In this document: in pieces, positions 1-11,959 of the stretch
How positions within the stretch are numbered: the stretch's first letter is position 1
Layout: every line of letters begins with the position of its first letter
Source of the DNA: Meandrina meandrites
Lineage: Eukaryota; Cnidaria; Anthozoa; Scleractinia; Meandrinidae
Direction of reading: 5' to 3'
NCBI GenBank assembly: GCA_963693305.1
Contig: OY855905.1
Location: forward strand, 28,602,937 to 28,666,936
DNA: 64,000 nt
Program-made: the position numbers and the translations under genes
Notes under the pieces: model-generated
The model's database searches: none
Told to the model about the DNA's origin: nothing
The model's input: the letters and a program-made list of their open reading frames with translations, nothing else

Positions 1-649
1 TAAAAAAAATACAAATACATTTATTTCAAAAGATATTATTGTTGCGCAAAAGAGAATCGTCATCGGTCTCTTTCTTTTTTTGTCTTTTTTTTCATTTACT
101 TGGTTATTGAAAACCAGTTGTTGTTCTTTTCAAGTATGGCAGTTAACTAGTTTGGGAAACGTATTTATTTATTATCAATTTAAATTTGTTCCTCGTGCTC
201 ATCTATGTCGATGAGCAAAAACGTTATCAGCGGCGTCTTTTTTTGCAATCGGAACTCGCGAAGTCAGTCAAGTTCTCGAGTTCGTATTGAAAGTGCAACT
301 TTTTAGTCATGTTGCAATTGATTTATCCTTTATCAAATATAATGAGAGGGGGGGGGGGGCTTTTTAAGCATTCAAGGTTTCATTTTCAATACTACTTTAC
401 ACGAAATTAAAGACACTCATTCTAAATAACGTTGCAATGAAAATAATTTACAACTAAATCAAAAACGAGCGTGGTACAATACAATTCGCCACCACCGATA
501 TAACTTTATGTGATCATTTTATCTTTTGTTTGCGTTGACAATATGTTTTGCGCTACAGGATTCTGGGATGAGGCTCATTACACAACTGCTCCATGTTCGC
601 GTGCTCAGGGCCCCAAGCGGTACACCTGAATATAGGAAATTGACGACCC

Positions 650-1132
650 ATGTTATTAACGCGAATTTAAAAACGCGTTAATTTTATGCACCTTAATTTA
701 ATTCATTCAAAACCACACTATTTTACAGCATTGTTGTTTTAAGACACCATCATTTTCGGCAGTTACATGTCATCTATCTCTCCGTCAGAATCAGTCGACA
801 AATCGTCAATCAATATTGATTTTAAAATGCCTCTAGATTCGTCAATGTACTTCGTTATCTCCATGGGGATAGCTCACTTTTTCTACCTTCTTGTCCAAAA
901 CGTCCATCGTCTTTTAGTCTTACCATTTACCGGTATTAAACCTCAATTTCTGTTGTTGGACGTCGTTGTTTTTTCTTGTGGAAAACGCAGATTGCTACAG
1001 AAATTAATACGCCTAAAGCATCAAATTCGCGTTAATTAAATGCATGTAAACGTAAACCACACAGAAATTCGCATAAATTAAATGCATGTAAACGTAACGT
1101 TTCGAAAATTCGCGTTAATTTTATAACGCGTA
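650..1132. repeat. Inverted-repeat element with 'cgcgttaa' ends
   Basis: The left end reads ttaacgcgaatttaaaaacg and continues into cgcgttaattttatgc. The right end reads aaaattcgcgttaattttat and continues into aacgcg. The two ends are roughly inverted copies, and an internal 'aattcgcgttaattaaatgcatgtaaacgta' type unit is repeated in tandem near 1024-1100. A related fragment (gaaaattcgcgttaatg) is seen near 35383. This fits a small non-autonomous DNA element. Boundaries are approximate. Confidence 0.4.
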
Positions 1133-3099
1133 GATTTTGTTTGCGTTGTTAAAAATGCTTCGTTTTATTCCTATAATACGGTAATAACAACAAGTTTAGC
1201 ATTGTAGAACAAGTCTAACCAGAGGCCTAGCTGATTATGAGAGTGTTTGGAAGTTAAGGTCGTCTTCCTATTTGTGATGGATTCGAAACCACTTTACCTC
1301 AAAATAAATGTGAAACTCGCCAATTTAAATTTACCCGTTTGAGAAGAGTTTTAAGATGAGACCTTTGGAAAAACCAGCTAAGGAGAATGCAGGAGTAACT
1401 GAAATGCGTTTCAAGTAAAAAGAAGTCATTAGCTATTAAAAGTAATATGTACTATTCTATAAATTCTAATGACCGTATAACGTGCAAGACTGAAATTTTT
1501 AAATAACTTTTCCAAGATATCCATGCAAAATTCTCAATTTTTTGCGCCTTGAGTAATTGCGCACGAGTGAACTTTTTTCATAAGCAAATTAAACTGAACT
1601 TTTTGAAAGCTGTTGACTGTATAAAAGGCAAGTGAAAAACGTAGCTAATTATCAATTTGGAAAGCTGACATTTCGAGCATTAGCTCTTCGTGGGTGCAAG
1701 GTTGGCATGCTCTGAAGAAGAGCTAGTTATCTTGTTAAAGGTAACTTTTAGCGTCCGATTCATAAACTGTTGCGAAGCTTCCTTTAAATCGGTATTCTTC
1801 ATTTTAGAAATATTTTACTCGTTACTATAAAGAAACGTTTTCTTATCGTAAAGCCTATTTTATTTCCAAAGACACCGGGACCGAACGGAGGTTTCTTGAC
1901 AGGAGACATCGGTAAGCCCTTTATAGCTTGTCTTCAAACGTCGAAAGACTCACTTGTGTCCCAAGGTCATTATTAGGCTTCAAACTCTCGCACGCTCCCA
2001 TTGACTCGATCGTCAACTCTTGCGGCTACTCTCATCGAATAATAGTCGATGACCGTTCGACTCTTACAGGATTCCTTGTCTCTGTCAATCTAATTGAATT
2101 TCCTGGCATACTCTGTTTCTATTAACGGCAAAATAAAAAAACTCGTCAACTTTCTGGGACTCATTCTCCATGCCCCGACCCTAACGGGAACACTGAATCA
2201 TCACCAATCTAGCTAGGATAAAAGAACCACCAAAATACAACATTACCTTAATATATGTTCCTTGTCGTGAATGAACTCTTAGGGTTTCTGCAAGAGACCG
2301 ATCGTGTCGTTAATGCCTTGACGCCCAGGGGTTGAAAAGGGTCGGTGAAAAAACGGCTTGCTAACGTGATAAGTATACTCACTGTTTTAACTTTATGTAC
2401 TTTACTTACCGATGTCCAAGCAAATAACGCGTACGGCGGCGTTTCTAAGGAGCTCTTCAGGCTATTACACCAAAATGAACGTACACGTTTTTGACAAATT
2501 TCATGATGCTAATATTCAAGCGCAAGGTAATCAAGTGAACTCCGCAACTCCGCTAATGAGATTGCTATCTCAACCTTATGACTTCATAACGTCGAAGTGT
2601 TTGCTTCAAAACAGCTGTGGCAACAGACTCTACGGCTATTGATTTCATAGCTTTAGCGCGAGTTTTCGTTATTGAACCTATTTTGGTACTGCCTTTCAGA
2701 TAAAAAGACAGTTGTGAGAAATTGAGAATAAGAAACAGCTGTTCAAGAGGAAATGAAGATTTATCTTTAATGAAGATCCCCGCAAAAACGAGAAAAAAAT
2801 TACTGTCAGTAGAAACACTGTTTCAGGTATCATGGGCAGTCATTGGGTTTTCGAACCATTCTGTTCTTATGATTACATGAGTTAAAACGACACAATTTTT
2901 AACGGAAAGTTCTACACCTTAATTAAGATGGCTCGTTATCGCAGCTACGTCAATAACGTTGAGGAATTTATTTAATAGTTTCATTTGCCGATTAGACAAA
3001 AATATCAATATATCAAAAACGATAACTTTCACCTACTAATTTTTAAGTTACATGCAAGCTTCACAGGCATGCCACTAAAAAATAAAAGTAATTTAAAAT

Positions 3100-3455
3100 T
3101 TGTTAGTAGAATTCTACTAGTGTACTAATACAAATGCTGCAATCTGATTGGCTTTCACTTTCACTTTCACCCATTAGTGTACAGTGGCTGAAGGTCGTCT
3201 ACAGAATGGTGACATTTTCTCCTTTCCCCGATGTTTCTGAGGAAGAAGGAAATTCACCATAACACGAGTTTAAAAGGACAAAATTACTGAATGAACTGAT
3301 GAGCGTGCGTACACAACTGAAAGTTTCAAATGACAATTCATTTCGCTAAAGCGTGAAGTTTAATACCAGTTCATATTGTAGAATAAAAATTAGAAACTAT
3401 TATTTGAAGGAAAATGAGTTAGAATTCAGTTCTTCTTAAGCAATAACTTTATTCG
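3100..3455 (+). repeat. Dispersed repeat, copy 1 (shared with 55.1 kb)
   Basis: This stretch aligns over most of its length with 55100-55480. Shared blocks include gctgcaatctgattggct, ctacagaatggtgacatttt, aaactgatgagcgtg-type sequence, and tttgaaggaaaatgagttag. No coding capacity is seen. It continues directly into the foldback element at 3455-4562, so the two may form one composite element or a nested insertion. Confidence 0.7.
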
Positions 3456-4562
3456 CTTTCGATTTCTATGAGGTGATAGTTGATGAGGGAAGGCCTCATC
3501 ACAGGCTCACCACCCTATGTTTGTGGTAACAGCACGACCCATGTAAATATTCAAATTTTCTCGCTAATCGCTATTGTAAATATTTAAGCTTCCTAAAATC
3601 GGCTTTTAGTGCTGTCCATTTGCAATAAAATGAATCAGAAACATTTCCACAATGTTTAAGTTTGTTTTTATGCAGTTTTTTGACGATTTGAAGCGCGCGA
3701 GAGCAATTCTGTGAGTTTAAGTTTTGACTCGTGTATAGAACACTAATATTTACACAAGGCGTGCAACTTCCACATCCAAGAATCGGGTACCGCCTCTGGA
3801 ATGTAGCCGAAAAACTATATTTCCCCTACTCGCTTTAGTAAGAGCTCCCGGTCCTCGAAAGAACAGTCTTTGAACTATAATCTGGCCAAATTTGAGTCTG
3901 ATCAGTTCGCGAATAGTTTTTTTAGCCTTGCTGGAATATCAAATTAGGTCGTAAATTTGCCGATTTACCATGATATATACCAGTAGCTGGGACAATTTAC
4001 GCAATTTTTGTTGAGTTTTTGGGGCACCCCAAAAAGATACTTCGCAAATCTCGACAGCAAAGCCGAAGACTACGTGAACTGCGAAGTTCATTTCTACGCA
4101 GTGAATATTGACATAATCGCTCGGCGCCTATAATTAACAATTATTCACCGAAGTGGAGGTGAATAGTACTTTGCTAATCACCTCCGAGTTAACCAATCAG
4201 CGTGCGTGGAAAGCACTATTCACTTGTGTGGTATATACTAAATATCCGATAAACGATATCTCTAAATATTAGTATTCTATACACGAGTCAAAACCTAACC
4301 TCGTAGAACTGCTCCCGCACGCTTCAAATCGTCAAAAAACTGCAGAAAAACAAACTTAAACATTGCGAAAATGTTTCTAATTCATTTTATTGCAAATGGA
4401 CAGCAGTAAAAGACGATTTTAGGAAGCTTAAATATTTACAATAGCGATTAGCGAGAAAATTCGAATATTTATATGGGGTGTGCTGTGACCTCACAAACAT
4501 AGGGTGCTAAGCCTGTGGCCTCATCAACTACTGATCACTTCACAGAAATCGAAAGCGCATTA
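3455..4562. mobile_element. Foldback element with about 300-bp inverted arms
   Basis: The left arm (about 3455-3760) and right arm (about 4250-4562) are reverse complements with moderate divergence. Examples are gcttcctaaaatcggctttt on the left against a right-arm block containing cgattttaggaagc, and gactcgtgtatagaac against tctatacacgagtc. About 490 bp of unrelated sequence separates the arms. No transposase frame is present, so it is a non-autonomous foldback or MITE-like element. Confidence 0.65.
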
Positions 4563-4773
4563 TGTAGTTGTTAAATAGTAGTTACAATTTGTGGATTAGC
4601 AAACCTAAGGTAGTTCAAAAATTGATTAATTAATTAAATTGATTTTTTCAAATAATTGCACCTTGTGTTCCCATGATTTTCTTACATGTAATAGTATGGC
4701 GGATTTCTCTTTTGTAAAATATCTTCATTCTCTCGAATGTCATTCCAAAGTCATATTCTATTCCCTTCCCTAG

Positions 4774-5857
4774 GGGCAATGGGAGCAGGGACGTTCATTC
4801 TCGCTGCAGGTTACGCCAAGACTGCTACAGTAGCGGTCACGTGCATGTGTATTGGTGTAGCGGCCTCTGGACTAATGCACTCTGGGTATAATGTCAATAT
4901 GTTGGATATTGCTCCACGGTACGCATGCGTGATTATGGGTCTAACTAACACTGTGGGAACAATAACTGGATTTCTCAGTCCCATGATGGTTGGATATATC
5001 ACTGTTAATAAGGTTGGTGTCAAACAACCACGCACGTGTTAAGCCCAAGCCAGTGATGCGTGCGGTCAACTTGTTCAGTAGCTCGATGTGCTGCAAATAT
5101 TTGTTTGTAATGTCTTTTTTAATACTACAATGGTACAGGTTTTTGTCGTTTTAATCGAGTTCCAAGTCCGTACTCTAAGGTAGGGATGGAGTTTTTCTAA
5201 GTCGATAATTAAAGCCCAATCACAAAAAGTGCGCGGCGGGCCCGTAGTGTAGAATACAACGCACGTCAAAACGCACGTATTGTCTGAGAGATCTCTATAT
5301 ACCTCTATTGCCCTCCGCAATGCCAAGTGGATTCTGGTTTGTTTTTCTTATAATATTTTAATAAATTTGTTAATTTGTGAAAGGTAACTATAGCAACCCT
5401 GGATACAAGGCTAGACTATAGAACACTGCGTCAAACTGTTTATATTTCAATATGTTAGAAAAGGAAATTGAGAAAAATTCAAAGATTAACGGAGCAGTAA
5501 TTGCAGTTGAAATTCATAATAATCCAGATTAATTCACTGTGCCTTTCATGTTTTGATTTCCCCTGAAATTCGCTTTGTTAATTATAATCTTTCCCTTCTG
5601 CTCTGTAATATCTTGTTTTAATATTTTGTCATTGTAGTTTTTAGTCTGCGTGATACAAAGAAAACTAATGGGGTGTTTATCCTCTTTAGAAAGCTGAAGA
5701 GTGGCGCACGGTATTCTGGGTAACATTTGTCATCTATGTGGTGGGTATGTTGCTCTTTTGTCTTCTGATGTCCGCTGAACAGCAGCCCTGGGCGAACGGC
5801 GGCACAGAAAGAAGGAGTGACGAGAATGAAGAAGTTATCATGGAGGAACAAAGTTGA
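4774..5857 (+). CDS. SLC17-family anion transporter (sialin/VGLUT-like), last two exons
   Basis: This is the 3' end of a major-facilitator transporter of the SLC17 family, which moves organic anions such as sialic acid, glutamate or urate across lysosomal, vesicular or plasma membranes. The exons are 4774-5012 (after acceptor ccctag, before donor gttggt) and 5690-5857 (after tttag, ending TGA). They join in phase 0. The first encodes membrane segments around the family signature GYNVNMLDIAPRYA, followed by LTNTVGTITGFLSP. The second gives the EEWRTVFWVTF turn, the last membrane helix and the terminal SAEQQPWA motif typical of sialin and VGLUT proteins, then an acidic cytoplasmic tail. Earlier exons lie left of the window or were not recognised. 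The family assignment is firm. Substrate and orthology cannot be settled from about 135 residues. Confidence 0.85.
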
Positions 5858-6791
5858 CCATTCTGACATTCACCAAGTATTCTATCAACATAAACGATAA
5901 AATAGACTGACTTCGAATGTTTCTTTGCTTTATATAAACAATTTTAATAAAAAGACCAGGTGGAACAACAGTACTTTGCTAGTGATAAAAGTGAAACACG
6001 ATATTTAACAAAAACCTTAAGGATGTACTGGAAGAATTAATGGGTTTTAACATTTTACTGAATTCATCATCTCATAAGGGGACACCTTTGGGGCCACGGA
6101 ACAAGTTTTTGGTATGAAGTTGTGGATGATTTAGAATGTATGGTGTTTACGTGTGGCTGAGACCACAGTTTACTTAGAAGAGGCGTCAGTTTGCAAAATT
6201 CCACAGTGTTTCGCTCACAAATAAGCCTGTATTGAATGATGCCGATTTTTTTTAGGCAGTTACAAAACGGTAACCAAGGTAGTTCTTGTACTGACTGGTG
6301 TTGAATAAGGTACAACATGTAACCCGAAATATCAGTTGCTAAAACCTAGAAAGGTCACTGCGGGTATTTGCTCAGAATAGAAATAAGTGTAGAAATGTTA
6401 CGGGCTTTACAAACCCTTCGCCTTTACCTGATACTTTATCCGGTGTTTCAATCTCGAAATTTCAGGTGCAATGCAAACAGAAAGTCACTGCGGTTTTTGC
6501 CCAAAGCAGCAATAATTAAACTGAAATATTTAAAGAAATTTCCGTGTACAGTGAAACCATTTTCTCGTGTTTTAAGCCGTTTATTCCATGTTAGATTTTG
6601 TAATCGATCGAGAATTGTTCATTAAAATCGTTCATTAAAATCGTCTCTTGGGTTTTCTATGAGCTTAAATAATTATGTTGCTAAATTTATAATGAATACA
6701 AGCAGTACCTATTCGCAATATTGGGCAATTTTGAAATTTTACTACAAATAAGTTCCCAAGCCCTCTCGGTTTGCAAATTTAATCAAACAAC
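5858..6791. other. Intergenic sequence
   Basis: This is the 3' untranslated region of the transporter followed by AT-rich sequence. A 13-bp unit (ttcattaaaatcg) is repeated in tandem near 6619-6645. No gene, RNA or larger repeat was recognised. Confidence 0.4.
5946..5951 (+). terminator. Polyadenylation signal of the SLC17 gene
   Basis: An AATAAA hexamer lies about 90 bp after the TGA stop of the transporter, a normal position for a short 3' untranslated region. Confidence 0.6.
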
Positions 6792-7197
6792 ATGGCGTCG
6801 ACTAAACTAACGCCGCACAGTTCTGTGAGAACGAAGGACGAAAGGAAGTTCGTAAGGTGAGATTATTTCGTTACATTGTCGCCTGGCTAGCAAATCGTAT
6901 AGAAATGTCTCTTTCTTACCATTATCAAATAATTACTGGTGTGTCTCGAGATTTAAATAGGAAATTACGTTACTTGTATTTATCAAATTGCGTTTAATTT
7001 ATAGGAATTTCCCAACATGCGCGAGAAATTATTCCCTAATTTCATTCAGCTCACCGCCATTCGATTACTCACAGCTTTCGAACTCTCGCTCAAAAGTTGG
7101 TGTCTCCAGTTATATTTACAAACTGAAGCACTCCCCTCCCCAAATTAGATTGATTATAATTTTAAAACTACATTTACGCATGATAAATTTACTGTGA
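6792..7197 (+). CDS. Possible two-exon hypothetical gene
   Basis: A candidate first exon runs from an ATG at 6792 to 6856, just before a good donor (gtgaga). A second runs from 7005 (after tttatag) to a TGA ending at 7197. The join keeps one frame and would give about 85 residues beginning MASTKLTPHSSVRTKDERKF. The product has no recognised domain and only a weakly hydrophobic C-terminal part. Only the start context and the matching phases support it. It could equally be chance, or the first exon could belong to a gene whose other exons I did not find. Confidence 0.25.
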
Positions 7198-7279
7198 AGG
7201 TACTTAGCTGCCCAAAGATATAATTTTAGATGATAAACCAGCTAGTGCTACAAAGTTAACAAAGTGATTTTGTTGCTGG

Positions 7280-9904
7280 CTAATACGTGGCTCGTACAAT
7301 GGCGCTATAATACGAACAACTGTTCGTTACATAGAAATGCTCTTCAAAGTCCTCATTCGTGGCGTTGTTTAACTCACATAATAGTTCGTTTTTATCAGCA
7401 CAAACATTGAAAGACTTGCAGTGCAGGTCACTTGAACACAACAGCCCACATTCTGTCACGCCATACACAGTCATAGTCTTGATCACGTGGTCACGCAAGG
7501 TGGCGTTAGCGTGACTCTGCGTCAGAAGGGAACGACTTGTTACATCTAGAAATAAAATAAAAGTATGTATGTGATTTATCCCCAGACGGGTGTTCACAAA
7601 CAATGATCTAGAAATTAGAAACCTTAAGAAACAAGACTAAAGCTGTGTTCACATTAAACTCGAAACATGTTTGGTGTAAACATGTTTCAAAAAACATGTT
7701 TCACCCAACCATGTTGGTTAACTCATTGTTCACATCAGATGTCAGTTTCAAACACGTTTCATGCCTTGTTGTGTAATTTATGCGGTTTTACGGTAATTTT
7801 GTCAAGACTTTAACCGACAAATTTAGCTATAGCATTTCCATTTATTCTTTGGTTTAGTGTCAATTTTGAAGCCCTTCGGAGGAGAAGGGCTTTCCAGCTT
7901 TTTCTTCGGTACAAGAAAAATTGTTTGTAAATTTTGGTTTTGCATTGGTGTCAGATGAATACATAATGTAGACTAGCTGCAGCCTAGCACTTTTTTGGTA
8001 TGGATTGTGTTACTATTACTATTATTGAGAGCTAACGGTAAACAGGCTAACCAGGACGCTATTTAGGCTAATCGGAGTGCTATTCAGAATAACCGGAACG
8101 TTATTTAGGCCAAAAAAAGTGCTATTTTGCAGCTAGGCTGCACTGCAAGTTTTGCATTGCACTTGTAGCCGTCGTCGTTAAGTTTCGTGGCGATGTTCTC
8201 CCGAATATTCTGCTTTCAACCCATCGCCCATAATTGCCGTTTAATCGCTTCATCGGCCCCCGTTTCAACTAAACATTTGGTCTCATAGTAGGCCCAATTT
8301 TGGATCTTTTGGGCACTCACCTTCTCTCTGCATGTCCTCCATTTTGAACGTGTTTCATCTGATCATGATTGAAAGTACCTCGTGAGGTTGTTTCAGTCAT
8401 GCTCAGAATAAATATGTTTCGATCATGATTCGCGCAACGCACCGTCTGATGTGAACGCTTTCAATAGCAAAACATGTCTTATTCGTGATTAAACTAAACA
8501 TGTTTCGATCATGATTCGCGCAACGCATCGACTGATGTGAGCACTTTTCAACACGAAACGTATTTCACTCGTGATCAGACTTATCATGTTTCGGCTTAGT
8601 GTGAACACAATATAAAACATTCAGTCAATAATTCTCATAAGAGATTTAATCCAAGGGAAAGAAATGATTTGTTTGCACAGCACAATCGAAGCACAAGAAA
8701 TTGATTTTCGTGCACCAAAAAAAACTTCTTCGCAACGATACCTTTAGCGCATATATTCCCAGTGGCACAGCTCTGATCTTCTGTATCTTGATCGTCGACT
8801 GGCGGGAGATCGCCTGAGGTACATTGTTTCCTGCGATGTCTTACCCCGCGGTCACAAGTCACTGAACATGCGCCCCACGGTCCCCATTCTATCGCTATAA
8901 CACGAATAATAATAGACAATGCCAGAATGAATCTAAAATCACAAAAGGTCATTTGGCAGGAAAGAAACATTGATCATAAAAAAGGCACAGCGTATAAACC
9001 TCTAGTTGATAAACTTCTAAAATTATAAACCTCTAAAATTGAAAGCAAAGTACTTGAATCTATTTTGGAAAGACAACACTCGAAATCATTTTCAGCATTT
9101 TAACAGAAGTGTGATGACAATTTTAATTTATAGCAGTTGCCAGCAAAATCAATATTCCAATTTATGGTCAATGTTTAGAGTTTAACTATAAAATTACCTT
9201 TAAACTTGACCACACATGCAAACAAGTCAAACATTTAGGTGATTAGAAACAGTGTTGTGCATTGGATCAAAATGAAAAAACGATAGTCCAATAATGATCG
9301 ACATTATTGTTAGCAAGAGATCACAAATATAAATATTGAGCAAAAGGCGTTCAGCAGATGCAGATGAGATATCTGTGCTGCCTTCCTTAATTGACAGATG
9401 GAAAATGTTCTTTTGAATTGGGTCAGACAAATATTTTGTTCGTGCATTAATTTTTCTGTGAACATCATTTTCGTTTTTGTTTTGATTTAAATTCCGTGAA
9501 ACACCAGCGAGGCTTGAAAAAGCGAATTGATGCGACAGGCCTTATGTTAAACCGGTTCACTTGATAATTTAAGCTATGTTGACTTTTTTTGGACTATTTT
9601 TTCACTTCCACGAAATCAACGAAGTGCATGCGAGTCGGTTTTCTATCTAATAACAACAGCTGCAATATCTTAAAGCAACAGCACAAATCATCCATCGTTA
9701 AACGCTTGGTCTGGAGCAAAAGTTCCCTAAAATACAATTTTTATCTTTGAAGAGATGCTCTAGCACAACCTATATTGCAAAAAATTAAAATAAAGTACAG
9801 TATGATATTAAGGAAGATTTAGTAAACTCACAACCACACGGGGGAACATCAGCCTGTACACTCGTGATGAAGATGTGAATAGCTCCTATATAAAACAGAA
9901 GCAT
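7280..9904 (-). CDS. Secreted TSP1-PAN protein, minus-strand member
   Basis: Three exons on the minus strand: 9904-9832 (signal peptide), 8894-8742 (TSP1) and 7545-7280 (PAN-like, stop TAG). Donors are gtgagt and gtatcg, and both introns are phase 1. The joined length of 492 nt is exactly 164 codons. Residues 1-18 form a hydrophobic leader (MLLFYIGAIHIFITSVQA). The TSP1 part shows WGPWGACSVTCDRG and ends CATGNIC. The PAN/apple-like part has the spacing C-x3-C-x5-C-x-S-x-N and then CELNNA, shared with the other members of this cluster. TSP1 and PAN modules usually bind glycans or proteins outside the cell, so an extracellular or matrix role is inferred, not shown. Intron 2 contains a DNA element. 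Exon boundaries are predicted from sequence alone. Confidence 0.75.
7639..8611. mobile_element. Non-autonomous DNA transposon in the intron of the minus-strand TSP1-PAN gene
   Basis: The terminal sequence ctgtgttcacattaaactcg continuing into aaacatg (left) is matched by a reverse-complement right end, catgtttcggcttagtgtga continuing into acaca. The right part carries two subterminal copies of a block with aaacatgtttcgatcatgat and cgcgcaacgc (about 8417-8475 and 8497-8553). There is no transposase frame. Confidence 0.65.
8043..8135 (+). repeat. Four short tandem repeats of about 22 bp
   Basis: Degenerate units follow one another: gctaaccaggacgctattta, gctaatcggagtgctattca, aataaccggaacgttattta, gccaaaaaaagtgctatttt. 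They lie within the DNA element in the intron. Confidence 0.55.
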
Positions 9905-10494
9905 TGTTACTAGTGCCTCAATTTAGCGAATGTAAGCACAAGTTTAGCTGAGATCAACTTTGTTCCTTTTCACACTAAGATCTAAGGAAATCGGTGCTTT
10001 TGATCTGTCAGTCTGCTAATTATCGGTAATTATTTTATCTCCATGCTTATAATTAATTGCTTCCTAACGTCTAACTGAGTGAATAATGGGCAAATCTCCG
10101 GAGACAGGTTCCCAAAACCTGAATAGGAAAAAATCTGCGCTAATGAATAGAATATGCTAATTTACTTATGTAAAATTCAAATTCAAAATCAATACGAATA
10201 ATTCACATGACATAGGGTTCTGTTTTACATCTCGTTAAAAGATTTAAGGTTAAGAAAAAGATAATCCAGAATAAGACGTATAAGCCTTGAATCAGAATCA
10301 AAATACCTGATATGGGTTTTCTGGGGGCAACGAAACGAATAAGTGGAAAAGTAACAGCTTCTGCTTTTCTTCAATCTGTTTTCGTTTGTCTCCGTTTCCT
10401 ATTTTCGTTCGAGTGGCTACAGAAAACAAGCCACCCTTTTCTTATTAACACACAAATGAAATTCAGAACACTGTTATCAGTTATAAAAATACTG

Positions 10495-10800
10495 AGGGCC
10501 TGTTTGTATACAGAAGAGTTGTCCCAGGTAGGAGGGTTACCCTCTCCTCCCCTAAGCCATCTATTACCGATAGTTTATATGAGAAACGTTGTCTCTGGCA
10601 ACGGGGACGGAAATTGGCTCTCCCGGTTGCACGCATGCTCTGTATGTCCAGACTCGCCCTGGTGGGCGAGTCAAAAATAGCCAAAAAGTTAAACTGAAAT
10701 TGATGCCCCAGCCCCCAGGGTCACCCTACCTTAAAACCGAGTGACCCTCCACCCAGTGTCATCCTGTTCCCCGAGCCACGTTTGTGATTTCTCGCATAAA
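10495..10800. repeat. Remnant of a coral-type inverted-repeat element
   Basis: The stretch starts with gggcctgtttgtata and contains several 'gggttaccct'/'gggtcaccctacctt' blocks and a ctcgcc...ggcgag hairpin (near 10647-10670). I recognise this pattern from memory as a common anthozoan inverted-repeat family. The exact right end is not clear because the hairpin element at 10822-11098 follows. Confidence 0.4.
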
Positions 10801-10821
10801 TGGTTCGCGGCTAGTTATAAA

Positions 10822-11098
10822 GAAACTACGGAGCCCAGTTAGTGCCATGGAAAATTTCCAATCAATTTTTATCTTTCCCGACTTTTTCTCGACTTTTCCC
10901 CGACTTTTTCCCCGACTTTTTCCCGACTTTTTTCTCGACTTTTTTCCCGACTTTTTTCCTGACTTTTTCCTCGACTTTTTTCTCGACTTTTTCCCCGGGA
11001 AAAAAGGCGAGAGAAAGGAGAAAAGTCCGGAAAAAAAGTCGGGAAAGATAAAAATTGATTGGAGATTTTCCATGGCACTAACTGGGCTCCGTAAGAAA
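10822..11098. repeat. Large hairpin with an internal pyrimidine-rich minisatellite
   Basis: Two near-perfect inverted arms (about 10822-10884 and 11034-11098) both contain ggagcccagttagtgccatg and aatttttatctttcccgac or its complement. Between them is a tandem array of a roughly 11-14-bp unit, 'ttttccccgact', on one side, switching to its purine complement on the other. The whole segment can fold into one stem. The frames open across it on both strands are low-complexity artefacts. Confidence 0.75.
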
Positions 11099-11959
11099 CG
11101 TATGAAAAGCTCTCTCGCCCGGGGTGGCTCGATGGCAGGGAGAACGTTTGTCCATATCAATAGGCACTTAATCAGGCGATGAGGTGGATTGTCTACTTAT
11201 CGTCGTCAGTGATTTGTGTATTCAAAAGGAAGTCTAATCGCACACAAGTCTTAACGTTGATTTTATGAGCTTCCTCGCCCCTACTGCTATCACAATACGA
11301 ATAACAAAGTTCTCGTAATTAATTGGTTCTAGGTACGTCTTACCTCGCGCAAGTAAGAGTTGCGTATCGCAGGTGTCCAATTACGACTGCTAATAGAACC
11401 AATTGACGTATTTATTACTGAATATTCGACTTAAAAATAAAACGCTCAAAGAACACCTGATGTTCCAATTCCTTTTTGAGGCACTTTTCGCCCTTTCCCA
11501 GCTGTGAAAAAATTTTGTAGATCTCAGATCTCGGATATTAGTTAAAAGAAAACTTCTCATTTCTCAGCTGAGAGTAAAATTTTGACCAATTCTCAGCCAA
11601 GAGTTAAATTTGACCAATTTTTAGCTGGCAGTTAAACCCCATGCAGAACGGTCTTTTTTACTAATTCGAGTAATTGGCAATTAAACTTGGTGTCGTTCAA
11701 TTCAGAAGTAATGGTTGGCGTAATTTTTGATTCATAATCACGTTAACATTTATATTACTCCTTGTATTGTTTGGACGTAATTTAAAATTTCATCTTGAAC
11801 TTGCACTTTTCCAGACACAGGCTAGTCGTGGAACAAAACATGATATACATTTTCAAGATGCCTCAAAACAAGGCGAAATATATATTTTATACAAAAAATT
11901 TCATCTTGAAAAGGAAATTGCAAGGATAACACTATAGCTTTTCCCTCAAAATAATAAAA

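Larger units (their letters stand above)
1..4773. other. Non-coding sequence left of the SLC17 exons
   Basis: No exon could be recognised here on either strand. The open frames are short, start and end without plausible splice sites, and match no family I know. If the SLC17 transporter runs through this stretch, its earlier exons lie outside the window or are too short for me to identify. The sequence is AT-rich with a G run near 349-359. The repeats at 650-1132, 3100-3455 and 3455-4562 are listed separately. Confidence 0.5.

Noticed and set aside
10759..11182. Long open frames on both strands (Phe/Pro- and Lys/Ser-rich)
   Set aside because: They come from the pyrimidine/purine minisatellite inside the hairpin and carry no domain.
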